Source: Sulfurimonas sp.
GTDB taxonomy: Bacteria > Campylobacterota > Campylobacteria > Campylobacterales > Sulfurimonadaceae
NCBI GenBank assembly: GCA_021157485.1
Contig: JAGGWO010000098.1
Location: 1-13,560, forward strand
Length of the DNA: 13,560 bases
Direction: 5' to 3'
The notes beneath the pieces were generated by a model. The model made no database searches. It saw only the letters and a list, made by a program, of their open reading frames with translations, and was not told the origin of the DNA. The translations under genes were made by a program, and so were the position numbers. This document shows positions 7,838-13,560 of this stretch, piece after piece; position 1 is the first letter of the stretch, and each line of letters opens with the position of its first letter.

Positions 7838-9037
7838 ATGAGAAAAAAAATAAATAACTTATATATTAAGATGATGATATTACCTTTGGTTTTGAGTTCA
7901 ACTCTATTTAGCGCAACATATGACGAGACATATAGTGTTTTAGACTCAAAGGGGTCACATGAAAAAAATGTCAACACATATATGGACGGAAATTTTGAAG
8001 AGATAATCCGTTTTGACGACATTTTATTTACTAAAAATGGAGTTGATAAATCTAGTGAAAAAATAGTAGATAAAGCAATTGAAAAAATAAAAAAGTATAC
8101 TAGAGATGGTAAAGTTCTTAATGTGACGCTTATTGGGCATACAGACAGAGCAACTAATGATATGAATGAGCAGACAATTGACTCAGATACATATGCTAAT
8201 AAAATTCAAAATATGTTTCGTTACTCTTTAAGTGAGAATAATAGCACCGAAATAAGTAAAGATTACGCAAACAACCTCAAAAAAAGATTAGTAGATAGCG
8301 ATATCTCTAAAGATATACTGTTTGTAGAGAATAGAGGTTCAAAAGATTTGGCTTATATTGGTGATGAACCAGAAGATAGAGATTTGTCTAATCGTGTTAT
8401 GGTTACTCTTTATATTGCAGAACCCGTAGATATCGATAGTGACAGAGACGGCGTTTTTGATAATATTGATAGATGTCCAAACACTCCAAGACTTTCAAAA
8501 GTTGATAAGTATGGCTGTCCTATAGATAGTGATGGAGATGGTGTACTTGATTATAAAGACAGATGTGCTAAAACACCAAAAGGTGTTAAGGTTGATAGAA
8601 ATGGTTGTCCTGTAGATAGTGATGGTGATGGCATTGTAGACTATAAAGATAAGTGTCAAGGTACAGAGGAAGGTTTTAGTGTTGACCCAAATGGATGTCC
8701 TTTAAAAAGTACATTGAAACTACATTTTAATCCACGTTCTGACCAAATACAAATTGGCTCAAATGATGAAATAAAACGTTTTGCAAAGTTTATGAAAGAA
8801 AATAAGCTTTATAAAGCTAAAATAACTGGTCATACAGATAGTATAGGTAAGGCCGTGACGAATATGAGACTTTCACAAAGAAGAGCTAAAGCCACTAAAA
8901 TTGCACTCATAGCTGAAGGTGTTGAGGCATCTCGCTTGAGTACTGCTGGGCGTGGAGAACTTGACCCCATAGAGTCAAATAGACTTAAAGCTGGTAGAAG
9001 TGCTAATCGCCGTATAGAAGTGGAACTATATTATTAA
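7838..9037 (+). CDS. Envelope protein with two OmpA-like domains flanking TSP3 repeats
   Basis: A 399-residue exported protein. Residues 1-25 are a signal peptide (basic start, then MMILPLVLSSTLFSA). Residues about 53-195 form a divergent OmpA-like domain (IRFDDILFTKNG, LIGHTDR, ENRGS, LSNRVMVTLYI) with an insertion of about 25-30 residues after HTD; it keeps Asp103 but has Tyr143 where the diaminopimelate-contacting Arg is expected. Residues about 198-288 are three thrombospondin type 3 repeats (DSDRDGVFD, DSDGDGVLD, DSDGDGIVD). Residues about 292-399 are a canonical OmpA C-terminal domain with GHTDSIG (Asp334), LSQRRA (Arg349), AGRGELDP and NRRIEVEL, expected to bind peptidoglycan. The ribosome site AAGGGAGG at 7825-7832 overlaps the previous stop. 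OmpA-like genes often accompany type I systems that export large adhesins, and the position suggests an accessory envelope-anchoring part. It could instead be a general structural protein. Confidence 0.9.
   Translation: MRKKINNLYIKMMILPLVLSSTLFSATYDETYSVLDSKGSHEKNVNTYMDGNFEEIIRFDDILFTKNGVDKSSEKIVDKAIEKIKKYTRDGKVLNVTLIGHTDRATNDMNEQTIDSDTYANKIQNMFRYSLSENNSTEISKDYANNLKKRLVDSDISKDILFVENRGSKDLAYIGDEPEDRDLSNRVMVTLYIAEPVDIDSDRDGVFDNIDRCPNTPRLSKVDKYGCPIDSDGDGVLDYKDRCAKTPKGVKVDRNGCPVDSDGDGIVDYKDKCQGTEEGFSVDPNGCPLKSTLKLHFNPRSDQIQIGSNDEIKRFAKFMKENKLYKAKITGHTDSIGKAVTNMRLSQRRAKATKIALIAEGVEASRLSTAGRGELDPIESNRLKAGRSANRRIEVELYY
8429..8701 (+). repeat. Thrombospondin type 3 calcium-repeat region in the OmpA-like protein
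   Basis: Three DSDxDG-type units (starting near 8432, 8528 and 8618), each ending in a Cys-containing link and a GCP motif. They are collinear with the repeats in the preceding TolC fusion. Confidence 0.65.
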
Positions 9038-9058
9038 AAAAATCGAAGGTAGTGGTAA

Positions 9059-11209
9059 ATGAATGAGCATACAATAACGATAAATGAAGATTCTCTTTTA
9101 GAGATTTTTGTTATTTTTACAAAGCTTTTTCATAAACCATATACCAAAGAAGCTCTTTTAGCGGGGCTACCTATTCATGGTGACCAAAAGCTATTTTCCA
9201 AGGGAAAATCAAAATCTCTTTTCTCCCGTGTTGCTGGACGTGCAGGACTTAAATCTACACTAATTAAAAGACCAATCAAAGATATGCTCTCTCTACACCT
9301 TCCAATAATTTTACTGTTAAGTAATGATAATGTATGTATTTTAGAAAAATTTAGTGAGGATCGAACTGAAGCAAAAATTATCTATCCTGAGGGTGGGGGA
9401 CTCCAAGAGTGGCTAAGTGTAGAGGATCTTGAAAAAGAGTACATAGGTTTTGCATATATGCTTAAAAAAGAGTTTGAGTATGATGATAAAAACTCTAGAA
9501 CCCTGCAGATTAAACAAAAGCACTGGTTTTGGAGTACGCTAAAGCTATCTTTCCCAATTTATAGAGATGTCCTCTGGGCTTCACTACTTGTAAATATTTT
9601 TGTTTTAGCTACACCTCTCTTTACAATGAATGTGTATGATAGAGTGATTCCAAATAATGCACAAGAGACCCTGATGGTTTTTACTATTGGTATTGTTCTA
9701 GTATATATTTTAGATTTTTTCTTAAAAGTTACAAGAGGTTATTTACTTGAGTTGGCCGGGAAGAAGAGTGATATTATCATGTCTTCTATCATTTTTGAAA
9801 AAGTTTTAGATCTCAAGATGTCTGAGTATCCACCGTCAGTTGGATCATTCGCGAATAATATGAAAGATTTTGAATCTGTTCGTTCTTTTTTTACAACTGC
9901 AACAATGACAGCTGTGATTGACCTGCCATTTGCGATTATATTTTTAGCTGTTATTTACTATATCGGAGGAAATCTAGTATTTGTTCCTATGATTACAATG
10001 CTATTAATCTTGATATATGCTCTTATTATTAGAAAACCTCTCCAAGAGAGTATAGAGTCATCGCATGAAGCTAGTGCAAAAAAGAATGGTATTTTAATTG
10101 AAACACTGCAGAACATAGAGACAGTAAAATCTATGCGAATGAACTCTAAAATGCAATGGGAATGGGAAGAGTCAACCGGAGAAATTGCCGAGAAAAATTT
10201 AAAATCACGTCTTCTTTCCTCTTCAATTCCTAATGTTACAAATCTTTTTATTCAGTTAAATACAGTCTTTGTAGTTGTTTTTGGAGTTTATTTGATTCAA
10301 GAGTTTGAGCTTACTATGGGTGGACTTATCGCTGTTGTAATTCTAACATCAAGAACAGTTGCTCCTATGGGGCAAGCAGCTGGACTTATTTCTAACTACT
10401 CTGATGCAAGAACCTCGTACAATACACTTAATGATATTATATCAAAAGAGGCTGAACGTCCAGCTGGTAAAGAGTTTGTAGAGCGTCCAAAATTTAAAGG
10501 AAAAATAGAGTTTAAAGATGTCTGTTTTAACTACCCAGGAACAGAAGTTCCAGCGCTTAGCAATGTTAGTTTTACCATAGAAGCTGCAGAAAAGGTAGCA
10601 ATCATTGGTAGAATAGGTTCAGGTAAAAGTACGATAGCAAAACTCATTTTAAAACTATATGAACCGACAAGTGGAAAAATTATGATTGATGGCATAGATT
10701 TAACACAGATTGATCCTGCAGATTTACGTCGTTTCATAGCGTATGTTCCTCAAGATATACATCTTTTTAAAGGTACGATAAAAGATAATATTATTTCATC
10801 AGAACAACATCCTGATGTTGGAGATATTATATATGCAGCTCAAGTGAGTGGTACTGAAGAGTTCGTTCAAACACACCCGATGGGTTTTGATATGCCAATC
10901 GGAGAGAGAGGAGCAGGACTCTCGGGCGGACAGCGTCAAAGTGTTGGAATTGCGAGATCTCTTATGCAGGATAGCTCGATTATGATTATGGATGAACCAA
11001 GTAATGCTATGGATCAAACAACTGAGAGTAGACTTTTAGAAAGACTTAAAGTTGAACTTGCTGATGAGACAGTGCTTATAATTACACAAAAATTATCTCT
11101 TTTAGATATGACGGATAGAATTATTGTGATGCATAACTCTAAGGTACTGCTTGATGGACCAAAAGAGCAGGTTACAAAACAACTAGGAGGTGCTACTAAT
11201 GTCAAATAA
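9059..11209 (+). CDS. Type I secretion ABC exporter, LapB/LssB type, with C39-like domain
   Basis: A 716-residue inner-membrane permease/ATPase. Residues about 1-135 resemble a C39 peptidase fold but have no Cys near the N-terminus (only Cys93), so this is a C39-like domain that would bind rather than cleave cargo. Transmembrane helices lie at about 170-440. The nucleotide-binding domain (about 482-716) has Walker A GRIGSGKST (Lys523), Q loop Gln565 (VPQDIHLF), signature LSGGQ (621-625) and Walker B IMIMDE (Glu646). The H-loop is unusual: where exporters of this family show THR or THK, this protein has ITQK, giving Gln677 (codon CAA at 11087-11089) in place of the catalytic His. GAAGG at 9045-9049 is 9 bases before the ATG. 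The 3' end overlaps the adaptor gene by 11 bases. Together with the TolC and HlyD partners it forms a one-step trans-envelope exporter, probably for the adhesin that begins at 13223. Confidence 0.94.
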   Translation: MNEHTITINEDSLLEIFVIFTKLFHKPYTKEALLAGLPIHGDQKLFSKGKSKSLFSRVAGRAGLKSTLIKRPIKDMLSLHLPIILLLSNDNVCILEKFSEDRTEAKIIYPEGGGLQEWLSVEDLEKEYIGFAYMLKKEFEYDDKNSRTLQIKQKHWFWSTLKLSFPIYRDVLWASLLVNIFVLATPLFTMNVYDRVIPNNAQETLMVFTIGIVLVYILDFFLKVTRGYLLELAGKKSDIIMSSIIFEKVLDLKMSEYPPSVGSFANNMKDFESVRSFFTTATMTAVIDLPFAIIFLAVIYYIGGNLVFVPMITMLLILIYALIIRKPLQESIESSHEASAKKNGILIETLQNIETVKSMRMNSKMQWEWEESTGEIAEKNLKSRLLSSSIPNVTNLFIQLNTVFVVVFGVYLIQEFELTMGGLIAVVILTSRTVAPMGQAAGLISNYSDARTSYNTLNDIISKEAERPAGKEFVERPKFKGKIEFKDVCFNYPGTEVPALSNVSFTIEAAEKVAIIGRIGSGKSTIAKLILKLYEPTSGKIMIDGIDLTQIDPADLRRFIAYVPQDIHLFKGTIKDNIISSEQHPDVGDIIYAAQVSGTEEFVQTHPMGFDMPIGERGAGLSGGQRQSVGIARSLMQDSSIMIMDEPSNAMDQTTESRLLERLKVELADETVLIITQKLSLLDMTDRIIVMHNSKVLLDGPKEQVTKQLGGATNVK

Positions 11210-12536
11210 TGAACATAAAAATCTTTCAAAAAGAGATTATGAATTCATGCACTCTCTTAGCGCAGCAGTTCTTGAAGTTGCCCCTACACGTTTGAGATTT
11301 GTTCTTTATTTTTGGGTTGTGGCAATATTTATGTTTATCACATGGGCTAATTTTGCACTTATTGATGAGATTGCTAGAGGTGATGGGGAAATTATTCCTA
11401 GTGGTGAAAACCAGATGATACAAAATCTTGAGGGTGGTATCGTTGAAGAGATTTTAGTTAATGAGGGTCAAGAGGTAAAAAAAGGTCAAATTTTAATAAA
11501 AATAGATAACCAAAAATCAAAATCATCCTTTAGCTCAAACGCAATCAAAGCAGATGCTCTTGAGACAAAAATAGTTCGTCTCTTTGCAGAATCTAGTGGC
11601 AAAATGTTTCAAGTATCAGATGAGCTTAAAAAAAGACTTCCCGAATTTGTGGAGAATGAAAAGAGTTTATATCAGACAAATAAACAGCAGTTAAACTCTA
11701 AGCTAAATGCTTTAAAAGAGCGACTTTCACAAAAAAAGACAGAACTTTCAGAAGCACAAAATCAACTTGAGTATTTAAAAGCTTCTTCGGATTTTATATC
11801 TAAAGAAGTGAAGATGACTAAGCCCATGGTTGCAAAAGGAGTTCGCTCTAAAATTGACTTCTTAAAGTTAAAGCGTGAGGCGAATGAAATCATCTCAAAG
11901 TATGATGCAACAAAAAAATCAATACCTCGTCTTAGATCTGCTATTAAAGAGGTTAGGAGCACTATTAGAGAGGCTACTCTTATGTTTCAAAGTGAAGCGA
12001 AAGTTAAAATGAATGAGGCTATAGCAGAACTTAGAGGATTGAGAGCAACTTCTACAGCACTAGAAGATCAAGTAAGTCGTACTGTAGTTCGCTCACCTAT
12101 GAATGGTATTGTTCAAAAACTTTTTGTTCACACTGTTGGCGGTGTTATTAAGCCTGGTGAAAATATTATGGAAATAGTTCCCAGTGATGAAACACTTATT
12201 GTAGAAGCTAAAATAAAACCATCCGATATTGCGTTTATATATTTTGGACAAAAAGCCATTGTTAAGTTTTCTGCTTATGATTTTGCTATATATGGTGGTC
12301 TTGATGGTCAAGTTGTTTTAATTAGTGCTGATACGATTAAAGATGAAAAAGATAATGTTTTTTATACTGTTAGGATTAAAACAAACCAAAATTATCTAGG
12401 GGATGAAAGTAAACAGCTTAAAATTATTCCTGGTATGACAGTTAGTGTTGATATTATTACTGGGCAAAAAAGTGTACTTGATTATATTTTAAAACCTATT
12501 TTAAAAACAAAACAGTACACATTTACGGAGAGGTAG
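11199..12536 (+). CDS. Type I secretion membrane-fusion (adaptor) protein, HlyD/LapC family
   Basis: A 445-residue periplasmic adaptor that links the ABC exporter to the TolC channel. It has a short cytoplasmic N-terminus, one membrane helix (about 35-55, FVLYFWVVAIFMFITWANFA), and the first lipoyl half with the family hallmark GEIIPSGENQMIQNLEGGIV. A long alpha-helical coiled-coil hairpin (about 95-290, e.g. LNSKLNALKERLSQKKTEL) is followed by the second lipoyl half (VVRSPMNGIVQKL, VGGVIKPGENIMEIVPSDE) and a beta-barrel end (VKFSAYDFAIYGG, IIPGMTVSVDIITGQKS). I chose the ATG at 11199 over the GTG at 11190 because AGGAGG at 11185-11190 is 8 bases before the ATG and overlaps the GTG. It overlaps the exporter gene by 11 bases and is followed one base later by the LuxR-type gene. 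Confidence 0.95.
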   Translation: MSNNEHKNLSKRDYEFMHSLSAAVLEVAPTRLRFVLYFWVVAIFMFITWANFALIDEIARGDGEIIPSGENQMIQNLEGGIVEEILVNEGQEVKKGQILIKIDNQKSKSSFSSNAIKADALETKIVRLFAESSGKMFQVSDELKKRLPEFVENEKSLYQTNKQQLNSKLNALKERLSQKKTELSEAQNQLEYLKASSDFISKEVKMTKPMVAKGVRSKIDFLKLKREANEIISKYDATKKSIPRLRSAIKEVRSTIREATLMFQSEAKVKMNEAIAELRGLRATSTALEDQVSRTVVRSPMNGIVQKLFVHTVGGVIKPGENIMEIVPSDETLIVEAKIKPSDIAFIYFGQKAIVKFSAYDFAIYGGLDGQVVLISADTIKDEKDNVFYTVRIKTNQNYLGDESKQLKIIPGMTVSVDIITGQKSVLDYILKPILKTKQYTFTER

Positions 12537-12537
12537 T

Positions 12538-13125
12538 ATGAAAGTTTTAATACATAGCGATGATATAAATCTACTCTCTCACTGGGAAAAATCCATTGAT
12601 TCAAAGTATGAAATTATTGATAATTTGGATGAGTTGTTAAATATGACTTCTAGTCTAATAATTATTAATTTCTCAGCATGTTTACCTAGTTGTGATGATG
12701 TTTTAAAAACTTTAATAAGTAATGATAATAAGGTTTTAGTTCTCCATAGAACACCAGAATTGGCTGTTGCAAAAAAGCTTTTAAGAATTGGTGCAATGGG
12801 TTATGGAAATGCTTTGATGAGAGATCATTTTATAGTTGCAGCACTCAATGCGATTAAAGATAATATGGTCTGGTTATACCCAGAGTTAACTTCTCAACTT
12901 ATTATGGATATACCAACATCAAATGATGAAAACAGTGATGAACAACTCTCAAAATTAACATCAAGAGAAAAAGAAGTTGCACTACTTCTTAAAGAAGCAT
13001 ATCCATACAAAGAGATAGCACTCAAACTTGATATTACACCAAGAACGGTAAAAGCTCACGCACAAAGTACCTATTCAAAACTAAATGTTAAAGATAGACT
13101 AGCACTTGCACTCCTCTTAAAATAG
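12538..13125 (+). CDS. LuxR-type transcription regulator with degenerate receiver
   Basis: A 195-residue two-domain regulator. Residues about 1-120 have the layout of a receiver, but the phosphoacceptor position is Asn44 (LIIINFSA), the Thr/Ser switch position appears to be His70, and the conserved Lys is not evident around GAMGYGNALM; only the acidic pair Asp8-Asp9 remains. It is therefore unlikely to be switched by ordinary phosphorylation. Residues about 137-195 are a GerE/LuxR helix-turn-helix (LTSREKEVALLL, YKEIALKLDITPRTVKAHAQ). The ATG is one base after the adaptor stop, with GGAGAGG at 12527-12533, so it is the last gene of the secretion operon and sits next to the putative adhesin gene, which it may regulate. 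Similar pseudo-receiver LuxR proteins beside LapBCE-type exporters are familiar to me from other proteobacteria, but I cannot verify orthology here. Confidence 0.88.
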   Translation: MKVLIHSDDINLLSHWEKSIDSKYEIIDNLDELLNMTSSLIIINFSACLPSCDDVLKTLISNDNKVLVLHRTPELAVAKKLLRIGAMGYGNALMRDHFIVAALNAIKDNMVWLYPELTSQLIMDIPTSNDENSDEQLSKLTSREKEVALLLKEAYPYKEIALKLDITPRTVKAHAQSTYSKLNVKDRLALALLLK

Positions 13126-13141
13126 GGCTTTACTCAACTAC

Positions 13142-13176
13142 TTGTCCCTATGGACAATACCATTAATCTTTTTTTT
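13142..13176 (+). terminator. Possible weak terminator or attenuator after the LuxR-type gene
   Basis: TTGTCC (13142-13147) and GGACAA (13152-13157) form a 6-base-pair stem with a CTAT loop. A run of eight T follows at 13169-13176, but 11 bases from the stem, which is further than in a classical intrinsic terminator. A competing 4-base-pair hairpin (ATGG 13150-13153 with CCAT 13160-13163) lies nearer the T run. It may give partial termination. Confidence 0.35.
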
Positions 13177-13180
13177 AACC

Positions 13181-13186
13181 TATAAT
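13181..13186 (+). promoter_or_regulatory. Candidate -10 box (TATAAT) for the adhesin gene
   Basis: A consensus TATAAT lies 36 bases before the ATG at 13223, with the T-rich run 13169-13176 just upstream and no clear -35 box. This gives the adhesin gene its own transcription start near 13193, apart from the secretion operon. Confidence 0.45.
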
Positions 13187-13222
13187 CTAAATAATTAAAA
13201 TTTTATCTATTTAGGATATATT

Positions 13223-13560
13223 ATGAATGTAGTTATTGGAACAGTAAAAACGCTAAGCGGACAGTTTTTTGCAAAAGATTCACATGGCGATGTAGTTGAG
13301 CTACATGTTGGAGATAAGATAACACAAGATATGGTTGTATTTGGTGCTGATGAAAATAGTGCAGATGCAAATATCAAGATAGGAATGTTAAACCTAGAAG
13401 AGGCAATAACTCTTACTGGTCTAGAAAAACAGACTTTTGATATGTCACTAATAGAAGATAATAACATTGATGACCTACTTTCCCCAGATAGCTTAAACGC
13501 AGCACTAAATGAAAATGTAGATGTAGATGCACAAGAGAGTGAAAATACAGATGAAGAAGA
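13223..13560 (+). CDS. Retention-module protein, probable LapA-like type I secreted adhesin (5' end only)
   Basis: An open frame starts at the ATG at 13223 (AGGA at 13213-13216, 6 bases upstream) and runs off the window without a stop; 112 codons are visible. The first residues, MNVVIGTVKTLSGQFFAKD followed by HGDVVELHVGDKI, match the pattern I know from the N-terminal retention module of LapA-like adhesins (a GTV..SG..F/Y....G....L..GD motif). The region then reads IKIGMLNLEEAITLTG and becomes very acidic after residue 95 (NENVDVDAQ...). There is no signal peptide, as expected for type I secretion, where the signal is at the C-terminus. Placement directly after a LapB/LapC/LapE-type operon fits a cargo gene. 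No LapG-type cleavage site (a TAAG-like motif) appears in the visible part. Total length, repeats and secretion signal lie outside the window, so 'giant adhesin' is inference. Confidence 0.75.
   Translation, partial: MNVVIGTVKTLSGQFFAKDSHGDVVELHVGDKITQDMVVFGADENSADANIKIGMLNLEEAITLTGLEKQTFDMSLIEDNNIDDLLSPDSLNAALNENVDVDAQESENTDEE

Noticed and set aside
7583..8022. Two minus-strand open frames opposite the OmpA-encoding regions
   Set aside because: Both are opposite strong coding sequence with recognisable domains and have no family signature.
7197..8701. Short regularly spaced GATGGTGATGG-type repeats as a CRISPR-like or mobile repeat
   Set aside because: The repeats are in frame and encode thrombospondin type 3 calcium-binding units.
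9059..9463. N-terminal domain of the ABC protein as an active C39 bacteriocin-processing peptidase
   Set aside because: No cysteine is present near the N-terminus where the catalytic Cys must be, so it is a C39-like domain and the cargo is unlikely to be a double-glycine bacteriocin.
11190..11192. GTG at 11190 as the start of the HlyD-type adaptor
   Set aside because: It overlaps the AGGAGG ribosome site that serves the ATG at 11199 with ideal spacing.
10531..11423. Several minus-strand open frames of 65-72 codons under the ABC exporter and adaptor genes
   Set aside because: They mirror conserved plus-strand motifs (Walker A, signature, adaptor N-terminus) and have no independent ribosome-site or domain support.
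11762..12311. Two minus-strand open frames under the adaptor gene
   Set aside because: They are shadows of the coiled-coil and lipoyl coding sequence with no domain signal.
13207..13467. Minus-strand open frame of 86 codons opposite the adhesin start
   Set aside because: It is antisense to a frame with a clear ribosome site and retention-module sequence, and its translation shows no recognisable domain.

Overview
The window is a low-GC segment (about one third G+C by eye) carrying Gram-negative envelope genes. It probably comes from a Campylobacterota bacterium, with a Sulfurimonas-like relative as the best guess. The grounds are the AT-rich base composition, consensus TATAAT boxes without clear -35 boxes, the histidine-kinase phosphoacceptor motif EHQWRSPL (a variant of the HQWRQPL style common in that phylum), and the flavour of the Mfd and YmdB-like proteins. 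The genus is an inference from style, not from a database match.

Layout. (1) Positions 1-2633 are housekeeping: the 3' part of mfd (transcription-repair coupling factor, start outside the window) followed 9 bases later by a YmdB/TIGR00282-type metallophosphoesterase. (2) A small unrecognised gene on the minus strand (2630-3085) overlaps the phosphoesterase stop tail to tail. (3) A divergent intergenic region of about 150 bases leads into an OmpR-type response regulator and a 7TMR-DISM sensor histidine kinase (3236-5706) that overlap by 4 bases. (4) From 5817 to 13125 there is a tight plus-strand operon for a type I secretion system: a TolC-family outer-membrane channel fused to thrombospondin type 3 calcium repeats and an OmpA-like domain; a second envelope protein with two OmpA-like domains around the same kind of repeats; a LapB/LssB-type ABC exporter with a C39-peptidase-like domain that lacks the catalytic cysteine; a LapC/HlyD-type adaptor; and a LuxR-type regulator with a degenerate receiver. 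(5) At 13223 a further gene begins and runs off the window. It has its own consensus -10 box, and its first 112 residues look like the N-terminal retention module of a LapA-like giant adhesin, the expected cargo.

How it fits together (inference): the two-component system senses an envelope or extracellular signal and may control the secretion operon. The ABC protein, adaptor and TolC channel form a trans-envelope conduit. The cargo is probably a large adhesin whose N-terminal module stays plugged in the TolC pore, so that it remains on the surface. The most unusual point is that the channel carries its own calcium-repeat plus OmpA tail, as if the pore that holds the adhesin were tethered towards the peptidoglycan, yet that tail has lost the Asp normally used to bind diaminopimelate. 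The neighbouring double-OmpA protein keeps one canonical domain. No tRNA, rRNA, CRISPR array, insertion sequence or phage gene was seen.
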